A stretch of 47,165 nt of DNA. Source: Cytophagales bacterium. Lineage in GTDB: Bacteria; Bacteroidota; Bacteroidia; Cytophagales; Cyclobacteriaceae. Shown in pieces: positions 26,095 through 35,321 of the stretch. Under the pieces are notes generated by a model. The model made no database searches. It was not told where the DNA came from and saw only the letters and a program-made list of their open reading frames with translations. Where the stretch lies: assembly GCA_025359125.1 (NCBI GenBank), contig JANYHI010000079.1, forward strand, positions 1-47,165. Direction: 5' to 3'. Within the stretch, counting starts at the first letter, position 1. The number at the start of each line of letters is the position of its first letter. The translations under genes were made by a program, and so were the position numbers.

Positions 26095-27318
26095 ATGAGG
26101 TCATTACAGGTCATCAACTACAGGTGGAAATTAATCTCGTTTTTGTGCGGAGGGATTCTATTCACTATCACATCAACTGCTCAGCGAATACTATTAGAAA
26201 CCGAAGCCATTGATGCTGCATTAAAGAACAGTGCATTGATGCAAGTTTCCGATCTCCAGATTATGGAGAACAAATACTTGCAGAAATCGGCATTCAATAT
26301 TCCCAATCTCGATATTGTGGCTGAAAGCCCAACAGGTACTTTCTATCCCGTGGGAGTACTTCAAACCCTTGATTTCCCCACGGTTTATTTCAAGCAAAAC
26401 CAACTTCAAAAGCAGAGGACTATCCTTTCAGAAAAAGGAAAGGCCATTACACAGCAAGATATAAAGCGATTGGTACGGCAACTTTATTTAACATTACAAT
26501 TCGCTCAGGCCTTAAGAGACCAGTTGCAAGTTCAAGACAGCCTTTACAGACAGGTAAGCGAAAGCGCGAAGAGACAGTTTGATGCTGGGCAAATAGATTA
26601 CCTCGCCAAAACATTTGCTGAAAGCCAATACGGAGAAGTGCACAATCAATTCATTCAAGTTCAAACGGATTATAATGTTACACTCCACCAGTTGCAAACG
26701 TACACAGGGCTAAAGGAATCTTTCACTGCCCTTCCTATCGAACGAACAGTATTATCCTCAACCGATATAAATGCTTACGGATTACCTAGCGACTTATACT
26801 TGGAAAATCCTTCCTACAAATATTTCCTTCAATTAAAAGAAGTAAATCTTAAAACGCTTTCCGTTCAGCGCAACAAAGCATTGCCTGGTCTAGTGTTGGG
26901 TTATCTAAATCAAGGGCCACCTGAAACTGAAACGTTCTATAAATTCCGTGTTGGCATTAGAGCACCAATTTGGTTTTGGCAATATAGTGGTAACATTAAT
27001 GCAGCAAGAACGAGTGTGGCGATTGCCGAGAAACAAGCCAACGCACAACAACAATTCTTAACAACTGAAATGGAACTTGCGGTTGGCAATATTCAAAAGT
27101 ATAATGAGTCTCTCAGGTATTATGAAGCGAGTGGCCTAAAGCGAACCGATGATATCATCAACACGGCCAAGCGTTTTTTTGAAAGCGGCCAAACCGATTA
27201 CATCAACTATTTGCGTAACACGAACGAGGCATACCTCATTAAATCTCGCTACTTAGAAACACTAAGAAATTATAACCTATCAATTATAACCATCAATTAT
27301 TTAACTGGAAAGTTATGA
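26095..27318 (+). CDS. TolC-family outer-membrane efflux protein (CusC/CzcC-like)
   Basis: Outer-membrane channel subunit of a heavy-metal efflux pump, 407 residues. A signal peptide ends at SSTAQR-like residues (about 28-30). Two long-helix repeats of the OEP family follow (about 40-220 and 225-407), with typical SAKRQFDAGQIDYLAKTFAE and AKRFFESGQTDYINYLRN segments. It is a little shorter than E. coli CusC (about 460) and lacks a lipobox. It is the first gene of a contiguous C-B-lipoprotein-peptide-A set; its stop overlaps the start of the adaptor gene by 4 bp (ATGA), so translation is coupled. Confidence 0.9.
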   Translation: MRSLQVINYRWKLISFLCGGILFTITSTAQRILLETEAIDAALKNSALMQVSDLQIMENKYLQKSAFNIPNLDIVAESPTGTFYPVGVLQTLDFPTVYFKQNQLQKQRTILSEKGKAITQQDIKRLVRQLYLTLQFAQALRDQLQVQDSLYRQVSESAKRQFDAGQIDYLAKTFAESQYGEVHNQFIQVQTDYNVTLHQLQTYTGLKESFTALPIERTVLSSTDINAYGLPSDLYLENPSYKYFLQLKEVNLKTLSVQRNKALPGLVLGYLNQGPPETETFYKFRVGIRAPIWFWQYSGNINAARTSVAIAEKQANAQQQFLTTEMELAVGNIQKYNESLRYYEASGLKRTDDIINTAKRFFESGQTDYINYLRNTNEAYLIKSRYLETLRNYNLSIITINYLTGKL

Positions 27319-29009
27319 GAAATTTGAATCCGTTGCTTACAGCCCTACTACTAGCATTCGCTTGCTTTATGCCTACTTCTTCAAATGCTAGCGGGGGTGA
27401 AGACCATAAACATGATGGAGAAAAAACGGCAGCCGTTCCGAATAGTAAAAAATATTTTTCTTCGGAAGCCATTTCAGATAAGTACGAACTCTTCCTGAAA
27501 TACCAGCCCATTGAGCCAAATGAGGAAGTCACACTTTGGCTATTCATAAGTGAATACAAAACTAACAAACCGTTGGACAGTGCTTCGCTGAAGATCAGCT
27601 CGAAGGAAGATAAAGTTTTAAAGTTTACGATAGTTCGCAAGGATCGAGGGTATTACGAAATCAAAACTACTTTTCCTTCAACAAAGCAATATTCGCTTAT
27701 TGTAACGATCAATTCCCCTTTTGGATCAGATCTTCTTTTGTTGCAGAACATTGAACCGGGCAAACAATTGCTTCAAGCAACAGATGAACATAACAATTCA
27801 TTTTTTAGCAGCACTCCATTCCTTTTCGGGATCGGTCTCCTTGCAGGGTTATTTATCATGTTCCTGTTTATGAAAACTCATTATCGTAAAGTAGCGGCTG
27901 GTTTTGTAATTCTTCTATGCCTGTTGCCAATGGCACAGTTACAACCAACATTTGCACATGAAGGCCACGATGATGCTAGCAAAAAAGGAAACAATTTTTC
28001 AAACGCATTTGAAGTGCCTAAAGAAACGCAATTCCTTTTCGATGTGCTCACTCAACCAGTTCAACAAGGCGGGTTTACAGAAAGCATAAAATTGTTCGGC
28101 ACCATTATTCCCGCATCAAACGGGCAAGCTGTTGTGCAATCGCCTCAAACGGGTAAGATAAGTTCACTTAACGTCAGGGTAGGTCAAAAAGTAACGCAAG
28201 GCCAATTGCTCGCAGTGATAGAGCCAATTATTGATGCAGGTAACATTGTAACCTTCTTATCTGAAATGAATAATGCGGAGGCAGAATTTGAAGCTTCCCG
28301 CAAAGATTACGAGCGCCTCAAAACAATAGCGGACATTGTGGCTAAGAAAGATATTGCAGAGGCAGAATCGCGCTACAACAAAGCCAAGGAAAATAAAAAA
28401 CTGTTTGAAAATCTTGGCAATGGAACAGTAAATAATTCAAGAGCAATACTTTTAAAATCACCCATCAGTGGTGTAATCAGCAATTTTACCTTTGCCATTG
28501 GGGCAATAATCAACGCCAATGAAATTTTATTAACAGTCACCAATCTTTCCAGAGTATATGTTGAAGCGCAGGTGTTCGATAAAGATGCGGAAAAAGTAAA
28601 TGCTGGAAAAATCTTTGAGGTGGATTGTGCCACGAACGACATTCATAAAACGGCACAAGTAAAATTGTTAGCACCAGCCCAATCCATCAATCCAACAAAC
28701 CAAACACAACGGGTGATTTTTGAAATGGAAAACCCAAACAACGAATTCAAGATAGGTGAATTTGTCAACGTCCGTGTCGTTGCTTCAAAATCAATAAAAG
28801 AAATTGCCTTGCCAAACAGTGCCATCAGCGAAATCAATGGCCGCCCTGTAATTTTTATTAAAAACAATGCAGAGCAGTACAGCGTGTCCTATGTTTCCAT
28901 CGGTCAAAACAATGGATCACAAACGGTTATCCAAAAAGGTGTAGAGGAGGGTGAACGTGTAGTAGTGAATGCAACCTATCAAATAAAAATGATCTATCTA
29001 AATCAGTAA
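27315..29009 (+). CDS. RND periplasmic adaptor (CusB/CzcB-like) with an extra N-terminal domain
   Basis: A 564-residue membrane-fusion protein, longer than the usual 380-420. It begins with its own signal peptide (ends SSNAS), then a beta-rich domain (about 45-150: YELFLKYQPIEPNEEVTLWL), a membrane helix (about 166-190), and a second hydrophobic segment (about 195-214) ending HEGHDD. From about residue 230 the true adaptor begins: barrel-sandwich hybrid halves (IKLFGTIIPASNGQAVVQSP, VGQKVTQGQLLAVIEP), an alpha-hairpin and beta-barrel. It joins the pump (CusA-like) to the outer-membrane channel. The N-terminal addition looks like a fused accessory module and is unusual. Confidence 0.85.
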   Translation: MRNLNPLLTALLLAFACFMPTSSNASGGEDHKHDGEKTAAVPNSKKYFSSEAISDKYELFLKYQPIEPNEEVTLWLFISEYKTNKPLDSASLKISSKEDKVLKFTIVRKDRGYYEIKTTFPSTKQYSLIVTINSPFGSDLLLLQNIEPGKQLLQATDEHNNSFFSSTPFLFGIGLLAGLFIMFLFMKTHYRKVAAGFVILLCLLPMAQLQPTFAHEGHDDASKKGNNFSNAFEVPKETQFLFDVLTQPVQQGGFTESIKLFGTIIPASNGQAVVQSPQTGKISSLNVRVGQKVTQGQLLAVIEPIIDAGNIVTFLSEMNNAEAEFEASRKDYERLKTIADIVAKKDIAEAESRYNKAKENKKLFENLGNGTVNNSRAILLKSPISGVISNFTFAIGAIINANEILLTVTNLSRVYVEAQVFDKDAEKVNAGKIFEVDCATNDIHKTAQVKLLAPAQSINPTNQTQRVIFEMENPNNEFKIGEFVNVRVVASKSIKEIALPNSAISEINGRPVIFIKNNAEQYSVSYVSIGQNNGSQTVIQKGVEEGERVVVNATYQIKMIYLNQ

Positions 29010-29036
29010 TCCAACAAATCGTAAAACAATTAACAA

Positions 29037-30068
29037 ATGAAAAAAACAATCAAGAACATCGCTTTTGCTCTATTTGCAGTGGCTGCATCTGTAGCCATTA
29101 CTTCTTGCGGTAACAAATCAAAATCAACTGAACATGCCGAAGCAGACCATGATCATGCAGACGGAGATCACGAACACACTTATGCATGCCCAATGCACCC
29201 TGAAGTGACAGGAAAAGAAGGCGCCACTTGCCCCAAGTGTGGAATGAAATTAGAGTTGGTTAGCGATGAAAAAGCTGCCAATACCAATACTTATTTTATG
29301 GCATTCAAAGCTACGCCTGCGGTGGAAGCTGGAAAGGCCGCATTACTATCGTTCACTCCATCCATTAAAGGGAATGAAAGTGAGATGGTGCCGCTCGATA
29401 TTCAACACGATAAAAAATTGCACTTGATTGTAGTGAGCAAAGACTTGTCTTACTTCGACCATATCCATCCAGAGTTTCAGGCCAGTGGTTCGTATGATAT
29501 TAGCGTATTGGCAAAGGGCGCAAATTATGCCAACGGAAAATTTCACAACGAAACTAAGTTTGAGCAAGGCGGTAACTATGTTCTCTTCGCTGATTATGTG
29601 CCTAGTGGTGCAAGCCACCAATTAGAAAGAATTGAGTTAAATGTAGCGGGTACTCCTTACAAAGCTCAAACGTACACAGTTTCAAAAGCCACCAGCACGG
29701 TTGACGGCTATGAAGTAATGCTGATGCCAGAGGGTGGAAAATTCTTTAGCGAAGGCACTTCTCATATTGCAGGTATAATAAAAAAAGATGGCAAAGAAGT
29801 TTCTGCCGATTCATTTGAAAACTACTTAGCGGCTAAAGCGCACGTAGTGGTAATCAGCGAAGACACTCAAAATTATTTGCATGTGCATCCAGAAGTAGTC
29901 GATGGAAGACTTGATCTCCATACCACATTCGGCAAGGTCGGGATTTTCAGAGGCTGGATGCAATTTCAAACAAATGGCCAAGTACATACTGCCGATTTTG
30001 TTATCAAAGTAGAAGAAGGCAAAGCACCAGAAAGTGCGCACGGTGCAGAGGCAGATCATAAGCATTGA
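29037..30068 (+). CDS. lipoprotein with heavy-metal-binding domain
   Basis: A 343-residue exported lipoprotein. The lipobox is AITSC (Cys24). It is followed by a His/Asp-rich stretch (about 34-48) and then a heavy-metal-binding domain YACPMHPEVTGKEGATCPKC (about 50-75), with the CPMHP and CPKCGM signature. The remaining 260 residues have two beta-sandwich-like halves with repeated HLHVH or DHIHPEF elements (HLIVVSKDLSYFDHIHPEFQ, HVVVISEDTQNYLHVHPEVV). These look like a tandem duplication and resemble copper-binding periplasmic proteins. It ends HSAEADHKH-like. It is positioned between adaptor and pump genes and probably supplies metal to the efflux complex. Confidence 0.85.
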   Translation: MKKTIKNIAFALFAVAASVAITSCGNKSKSTEHAEADHDHADGDHEHTYACPMHPEVTGKEGATCPKCGMKLELVSDEKAANTNTYFMAFKATPAVEAGKAALLSFTPSIKGNESEMVPLDIQHDKKLHLIVVSKDLSYFDHIHPEFQASGSYDISVLAKGANYANGKFHNETKFEQGGNYVLFADYVPSGASHQLERIELNVAGTPYKAQTYTVSKATSTVDGYEVMLMPEGGKFFSEGTSHIAGIIKKDGKEVSADSFENYLAAKAHVVVISEDTQNYLHVHPEVVDGRLDLHTTFGKVGIFRGWMQFQTNGQVHTADFVIKVEEGKAPESAHGAEADHKH

Positions 30069-30074
30069 TAAAAC

Positions 30075-30194
30075 ATGAAGGAATGTTGCAGGGTGGAAGA
30101 GCAAAAGCCTAACAAGGTTGGGCGTATTATAAAATGGATCGTCTATTCGATCGTTGGGCTTTGCCTTCTTATTATAACCCTGCAATCAATTTGA
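30075..30194 (+). CDS. 39-residue membrane peptide in the efflux operon
   Basis: A small ORF (ATG 30075 to TGA 30194) starting 7 bp after the lipoprotein stop and ending 23 bp before the pump start. It encodes MKECCRVEEQKPNKVGR followed by a single membrane helix (about 18-36, IIKWIVYSIVGLCLLIITLQ). The N-terminal Cys-Cys pair could bind Cu(I). Comparable short Cys-Cys plus helix peptides precede CusA-like genes in other Bacteroidetes, to the best of memory. The tight spacing and protein-like composition support it; no experimental proof. Confidence 0.6.
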   Translation: MKECCRVEEQKPNKVGRIIKWIVYSIVGLCLLIITLQSI

Positions 30195-30216
30195 TCGAAC
30201 AGTCAACCGATAAATC

Positions 30217-33200
30217 ATGCTGAACCGTTTTATAAATTTCTCTCTCCACAACCGCTTGTTTGTAGTTGCGCTTGCAGCGTTGCTATTGGTGTATGGAACA
30301 TTCACGGTCATCAATTTGCCCGTGGATGTATTGCCCGATCTCAATCGGCCACGGGTAACTATTTTCCTAGAAGCTAACGGAATGGCTCCAGAGGAAATTG
30401 AAACACAAATAGCACTCCCTGTTGAAACAGCTTTGAATGGTGCGCCTGGTGTGGAGGTAGTTCGCAGCAGTTCAGCCATTGGTATAGGTATGGTGTTCGT
30501 GGAGTTTGATTGGAATACAGATGTGTATCGAGCAAGGCAGTTGGTAGCCGAAAAATTACAGACTGTAAAATTGCCCAATAGCATAGTTCCCGTGATGGGT
30601 CCTATCAGTTCAGTGATGGGCCAGATTATGTTAGTTGGAGTTAGTGCAGATTCAACACCAGCTTCTGAGCTGCGCACTTTATCAGATTTCACCATCCGCA
30701 GAAGGCTAATGAGCATCAAAGGTGTATCGCAAGTAATACCCATCGGTGGCGAGCGCCTTCAATACCAAGTGCTGATCTCAAGTGCTAAACTAAAGCAATA
30801 CAATCTAACAATTGATGCCATTGATAATGCCCTTCAATTATCAAATCAAAACACCACTGGCAATTTCTTTGATCAATACGGTTCAGAAGTATTGATACGA
30901 AATGTAGGCAGAGCTTATACCCTTCAGGATTTGGCAGGTACAGTTGTTTCCAACAACGAGGGAGTACCAGTACTACTATCGCAAATTGCGGAAGTTAAAT
31001 ACGGAGCAGCATTAAAAAGAGGTGATGCGAGTATAAACGCAAAACCTTCCGTTATTCTAACCGTAGAGAAACAACCAGGAGCCAGCACCGTAAAGTTAAC
31101 AGATGAAATAGAAAAAGCATTAATAGAATTGGAATCTACACTTCCGCCAGATGTAAAACTCAATCCACATATTTTCCAGCAGAAGAATTTTATTGTCAAC
31201 TCACTGCAAAATGTAGAGGAAGCTTTACGCGATGGGTTTATTCTTGTTATCATCATTCTCTTTTTATTCTTATTGAATTTCAGAACAACCATTATCACAC
31301 TCACGGCCATTCCATTGTCGTTGATTATTTCGGGTATTGTTTTCAAATGGTTTGACATTTCAATTAATACTCTTACGCTTGGGGGGCTTGCCATTGCCAT
31401 TGGCGAATTAGTAGATGATGCGATTGTAGACGTTGAGAATGTTTTTAGGCGATTGAAAGAAAACCAACTAACGGCTAATCCAAAACCGGTATTGAAAGTT
31501 ATTTATGATGCAAGCAGCGAAGTAAGGAACTCCATTGTGTATGCTACCATCATTGTGGTGTTGGTTTTCATTCCCTTGTTTTATATGCAAGGTATTGAGG
31601 GGAAAATCTTTGCCCCACTTGGCATTGCCTACATCACTTCCATTGTCGCTTCGTTGTTTGTGTCACTTACGGTAACGCCATCATTATGCAGTTACTTGCT
31701 TAATTCAGTCGGCTCAAAAAAGAAATCAGTAAAGCAAAACTGGTGGAACAAATTCTTTAACTCCGAACATGCGCAGGATTCGCGATTAGTAAAGTGGCTG
31801 AAAGTTCAAGATACCAAGGTCTTGCATTGGGGTCTTACACATTCAAGGCCAGTCATTACAATAGCAGTGATAATTATCGTAGCATCTATATCTATCGTTC
31901 CGTTCTTTGGCACAGAATTTTTACCTCCCTTCAATGAAGGCTCTTTTACAATCAATCTCTCCGCCCCCGCTGGCACTTCGTTGGAAGAAAGTAACAAGAT
32001 TGGCACAATGGCTGAGAAGCTAATGCTCAAAGTACCCGAAGTAGAATATGTAAGTCGCAGAACAGGCCGCGCAGAATTGGACGAGCATGTAGAGCCTGTT
32101 AGTAATTCTGAAATTGAAGTTGAGTTAAAGGCTAGCGTTACCCGCTCGCGTGATGAAATCCTTGCTGACATTAGAAGCCAACTGAATATTTTAAAAGGTG
32201 TGAATGTGAATGTTGGTCAGCCTATATCGCACCGTCTCGATCATTTGCTTTCAGGTGTACGGGCGCAAGTGGCTATCAAGCTTTTCGGGCAAGACCTTAC
32301 TGACCTTCGCACTAATGCAGGGCTAATAAAGGAAATTATAAGCACTGTGCCAGGCGTGGTTGATGCACAAGTGGAAAGGCAAGTGATGGTGCCGCAATTG
32401 CTCATTAAAGTAAACCGTGAAGCGTTGCAACGCTACGGGATTCAAGCAGGGAAAGTAGCACAAGACTTGGAGATATTTTATAATGGAAAAGCAGTAGGGC
32501 AAATAATTGATGGGCAAAAAACATTTGATATTCTATTGCGCACTACCAATGCTGAGCGAAGCAACATTGAGAACATACGCAACACCATGATCAACACTCC
32601 AGAAGGAAATTTAATCCCCTTGCAGCAGATTGCAAGTATAGAAAATACTACTGCCATCAACTCTGTATGGCATGAAAACACACAACGCAGAATTGTGATC
32701 TCGTGCAATGTACAAGGCAGAGATTTAGGAAACACGGTGAAGGAGATTCAGAAAAGAATAGCCAGTGATATCACATTGCCTGAAGGCTATTTTTTAAAAT
32801 ACGGTGGCCAGTTTGAAAGCCAACAGTCTGCTTCCAAACTAATTATAATCCTAAGTATCTTTTCCATAGCGGGAATTTTTCTTGTGTTATACAGTCATTT
32901 CAAATCATCACGTATGGTATTACAAATTATGCTCAATATTCCATTGGCATTGATCGGTAGCGTGGTAGCAGTCATGCTCACAGGCGGTACATTCTCAATA
33001 GCAACGTTAGTAGGCTTCATTACCCTTACAGGGATTGCATCGCGCAACGGCATCATGATGATCTCTCACTATATTCACTTAGTGGAACATGAAGGCGATA
33101 AATTCGGTAAAGAAATGATTATCCGAGGTTCACTCGAAAGGTTAGTTCCTGTTCTGATGACAGCCTTAACAGCTGCATTGGCATTAGTTCCACTTACGCT

Positions 33201-33375
33201 AGACCCGCAAGCTTCAGGAAAAGAAATTTTATACCCTGTTGCAACGGTAATCTTAGGCGGATTGGTGAGCAGCACACTGTTAGATATGATCGTCACGCCA
33301 GTAGTATTTTATCACTTTGGGGAAAGAGCGTTGGCGACTTACTTCAACAACGCGAAGACACAAAAATTAAATTGA
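30217..33375 (+). CDS. heavy-metal RND efflux pump (CusA/CzcA family)
   Basis: Inner-membrane proton-driven exporter of 1052 residues, normal length. It has twelve membrane helices with large periplasmic loops after helices 1 and 7. The HME signature is in helix 4: GGLAIAIGELVDDAIVDVEN with the proton-relay Asp400/Asp401. Other family blocks are NLPVDVLPDLNRPRVTIFLE, GVDAQVERQ-type and KYGGQFESQQSA. The family pumps Cu(I)/Ag(I) or Zn/Co/Cd; the helix-4 GELVDD form does not decide between them. The neighbouring copper-type proteins favour copper/silver. It works with the TolC-like and adaptor proteins encoded upstream. Confidence 0.93.
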   Translation: MLNRFINFSLHNRLFVVALAALLLVYGTFTVINLPVDVLPDLNRPRVTIFLEANGMAPEEIETQIALPVETALNGAPGVEVVRSSSAIGIGMVFVEFDWNTDVYRARQLVAEKLQTVKLPNSIVPVMGPISSVMGQIMLVGVSADSTPASELRTLSDFTIRRRLMSIKGVSQVIPIGGERLQYQVLISSAKLKQYNLTIDAIDNALQLSNQNTTGNFFDQYGSEVLIRNVGRAYTLQDLAGTVVSNNEGVPVLLSQIAEVKYGAALKRGDASINAKPSVILTVEKQPGASTVKLTDEIEKALIELESTLPPDVKLNPHIFQQKNFIVNSLQNVEEALRDGFILVIIILFLFLLNFRTTIITLTAIPLSLIISGIVFKWFDISINTLTLGGLAIAIGELVDDAIVDVENVFRRLKENQLTANPKPVLKVIYDASSEVRNSIVYATIIVVLVFIPLFYMQGIEGKIFAPLGIAYITSIVASLFVSLTVTPSLCSYLLNSVGSKKKSVKQNWWNKFFNSEHAQDSRLVKWLKVQDTKVLHWGLTHSRPVITIAVIIIVASISIVPFFGTEFLPPFNEGSFTINLSAPAGTSLEESNKIGTMAEKLMLKVPEVEYVSRRTGRAELDEHVEPVSNSEIEVELKASVTRSRDEILADIRSQLNILKGVNVNVGQPISHRLDHLLSGVRAQVAIKLFGQDLTDLRTNAGLIKEIISTVPGVVDAQVERQVMVPQLLIKVNREALQRYGIQAGKVAQDLEIFYNGKAVGQIIDGQKTFDILLRTTNAERSNIENIRNTMINTPEGNLIPLQQIASIENTTAINSVWHENTQRRIVISCNVQGRDLGNTVKEIQKRIASDITLPEGYFLKYGGQFESQQSASKLIIILSIFSIAGIFLVLYSHFKSSRMVLQIMLNIPLALIGSVVAVMLTGGTFSIATLVGFITLTGIASRNGIMMISHYIHLVEHEGDKFGKEMIIRGSLERLVPVLMTALTAALALVPLTLDPQASGKEILYPVATVILGGLVSSTLLDMIVTPVVFYHFGERALATYFNNAKTQKLN

Positions 33376-33439
33376 CAAATGAATATAGTTGCTAACAAAA
33401 AAAAGAACTCTTACATAAAATTCAAAAAAAAGCAAATAA

Positions 33440-33997
33440 ATGAAAACGCTAAAGAACATCTCATTCGCAGTACTAACAGTATTGGCATTTCAACTTGCGC
33501 AAGCGCAAAATTACAAAGCACCTAAGATTGATGCATCTGGAAAAATTACTGACAAGGAAGGGAATTTTATTGGGTCTGTAACTAAAGAGGGGGTCATCAG
33601 CGATATTAAGGGGGTGAAGTTAGGTCATGTAGAGAATGGAATATTAATAGAGGATAAAACTGGTGAAAAACTTGGCAAGGCTGAAAAGAATGGAAACTTC
33701 TTACCTCATTTTGCAAAGACACCAGATGAGGGTTGGACAGTAAGCTCACCAATGAATGGCACGTGCCAGGTAAAAGATAAAGACGGAAACGTTAAAGCCG
33801 AGGTGCATGAAAACTATAAAGCTTTTGGCGCATGTGCCATTCATTGCCTTTCTCACCACATGGATCATAACAAAGTAATGGATGAAAATAAAATGGAATC
33901 GGGAGGCTACCTATGCCCCATGCACCCTGACGTGACTTCTGATAAAGCGGGTAAATGTAGCAAGTGTGGCATGGCACTGGTGAAGAAAACAAAGTAA
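33440..33997 (+). CDS. secreted heavy-metal-binding-domain protein
   Basis: A 185-residue exported protein. A signal peptide ends LAQAQ. The N-terminal half has repeated beta-hairpin units of the form GKITDKEGNFIGSV / GVISDIKGVKLGHV / GILIEDKTGEKLGK, with a period of about 16-18 residues, then a middle domain with CAIHCLSHHMDHNK. The C-terminus is a second heavy-metal-binding domain, YLCPMHPDVTSDKAGKCSKC, like that in the lipoprotein upstream. It is probably a periplasmic copper-binding protein. It follows the pump gene after 64 bp. Confidence 0.82.
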   Translation: MKTLKNISFAVLTVLAFQLAQAQNYKAPKIDASGKITDKEGNFIGSVTKEGVISDIKGVKLGHVENGILIEDKTGEKLGKAEKNGNFLPHFAKTPDEGWTVSSPMNGTCQVKDKDGNVKAEVHENYKAFGACAIHCLSHHMDHNKVMDENKMESGGYLCPMHPDVTSDKAGKCSKCGMALVKKTK

Positions 33998-34030
33998 TCC
34001 TAATCAAAACCCAATGAGTAATTCAATCCT

Positions 34031-34687
34031 ATGATTCTGTCACCCCGATTTAAAACGAGAGTAAAGCATCATGCAATTCTTATCGCAGCTACAGGCTTGT
34101 TGCTATTTGCATTCTTAAAATTAATTCCAGGTAACGATATAACATACTTATGGAGCATGTCCACAGGATATGTAAGTATTATTTTATTGGCACTCACATT
34201 ACTCATTGGGCCTCTTACTGTTTACTGGAAAAGAAATAATCCTGTTTCCAGTGATCTCAGACGAGATGTGGGTATTTGGTGCGCTGTTATCGGGTTAGCT
34301 CATATCGTCTTCGGAATACAAGTTCACATGGGCAATATCTTCCTATACTTTTTTAGAGCAGTCGATGGTAAATATGCGTATAAATTTCGGGATGATATTT
34401 TTGGAGTGGCCAATTACACGGGGCTTGCAGCAGGATTGATCTTATTAGTCTTGTTACTGCTATCAAATGATTTATCCCTTCAATGGCTAAAGACAAAGCT
34501 CTGGAAAAATATACAACGTTGGAATTATCTTTTGTTCGCATTGATACTGATTCACGCGGTTCTTTTTCAAATCATAGAAAAGCGGATAATGATTATCGTT
34601 ATTCTATTTTCAGTCATTATGATTATTCCTCTCTTCGTGCAGCTAATAGGATTTAACATTATCAAAAGCCAAAATAACTTTAGATAA
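34031..34687 (+). CDS. ferric-reductase-like heme membrane protein
   Basis: A 218-residue membrane protein with about six helices. The pattern, with conserved His in GLAHIVFGIQVHMG and LIHAVLFQ, fits the ferric-reductase-like transmembrane (MsrQ/FRE) heme family. It could pass electrons to a periplasmic acceptor such as Cu(II) or Fe(III). No substrate is shown. It is followed by the methyltransferase gene after one base, indicating one transcript. Confidence 0.75.
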   Translation: MILSPRFKTRVKHHAILIAATGLLLFAFLKLIPGNDITYLWSMSTGYVSIILLALTLLIGPLTVYWKRNNPVSSDLRRDVGIWCAVIGLAHIVFGIQVHMGNIFLYFFRAVDGKYAYKFRDDIFGVANYTGLAAGLILLVLLLLSNDLSLQWLKTKLWKNIQRWNYLLFALILIHAVLFQIIEKRIMIIVILFSVIMIIPLFVQLIGFNIIKSQNNFR

Positions 34688-34688
34688 T

Positions 34689-35318
34689 ATGAATCAATTC
34701 AAAAACCACTGGGAAAAAATCTACGAAACCAAAGAGGAATCAGACTTTAGTTGGTTTCAGCCATACCCTAAAACATCGATTGAATTTATCAACCTATTCG
34801 ACCTTCCTAAAGATGCAAAGATTATTGACATCGGTGGAGGCGATAGTCATTTAGTAGACGCTCTACTTGAAATGGGTTACTCTAATATTTATGTATTGGA
34901 TATTTCATCAAAGGCAATTGAACGCGCGAAAGCTAGATTGGGCTCTAAAACAGAAACTGTTCAATGGATCGTGTCGGATATTACTGAGTTTGAACCAACC
35001 ATCGAATTTGATTTTTGGCACGACCGCGCTGCGTTTCATTTCTTAACATCCGAAGTACAGATAATTCAATATCTATACATCGTTAGTAAGGCTGTTAAGC
35101 AAAATGGCCATCTTGTGCTTGGAACATTTTCGGAGGGCGGCCCAGCAAAATGTAGTGGGCTAGAGGTCAGACAATACACTGAAACTTCTATGTCAACGCT
35201 CTTTAAAAAAGACTTTAAACGTGTAAAATGCATTCAAGAAAATCATTCCACGCCTTTCAATACGCTGCAGAATTTTGTTTTTTGTAGTTTCCAAAAACTA
35301 ACTCCAACTATACTTTAA
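34689..35318 (+). CDS. SAM-dependent methyltransferase (class I)
   Basis: A 209-residue cytoplasmic enzyme with a Rossmann methyltransferase core. Motif I is IIDIGGGDSHLVDALL (about 46-61), the acidic loop is YVLDISSKAIERAKARL, and motif IV is FDFWHDRAAFHFLT. The N-terminal SDFSWFQPYPKTSIE segment is shared with a group of small-molecule methyltransferases (thiopurine/tellurite type). Substrate unknown. Its start lies one base after the reductase-like gene and its stop 3 bp before the PepSY gene, so it is embedded in the metal-resistance operon. A detoxifying role for a metal or chalcogen is conceivable but unproven. Confidence 0.8.
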   Translation: MNQFKNHWEKIYETKEESDFSWFQPYPKTSIEFINLFDLPKDAKIIDIGGGDSHLVDALLEMGYSNIYVLDISSKAIERAKARLGSKTETVQWIVSDITEFEPTIEFDFWHDRAAFHFLTSEVQIIQYLYIVSKAVKQNGHLVLGTFSEGGPAKCSGLEVRQYTETSMSTLFKKDFKRVKCIQENHSTPFNTLQNFVFCSFQKLTPTIL

Positions 35319-35321
35319 TCA

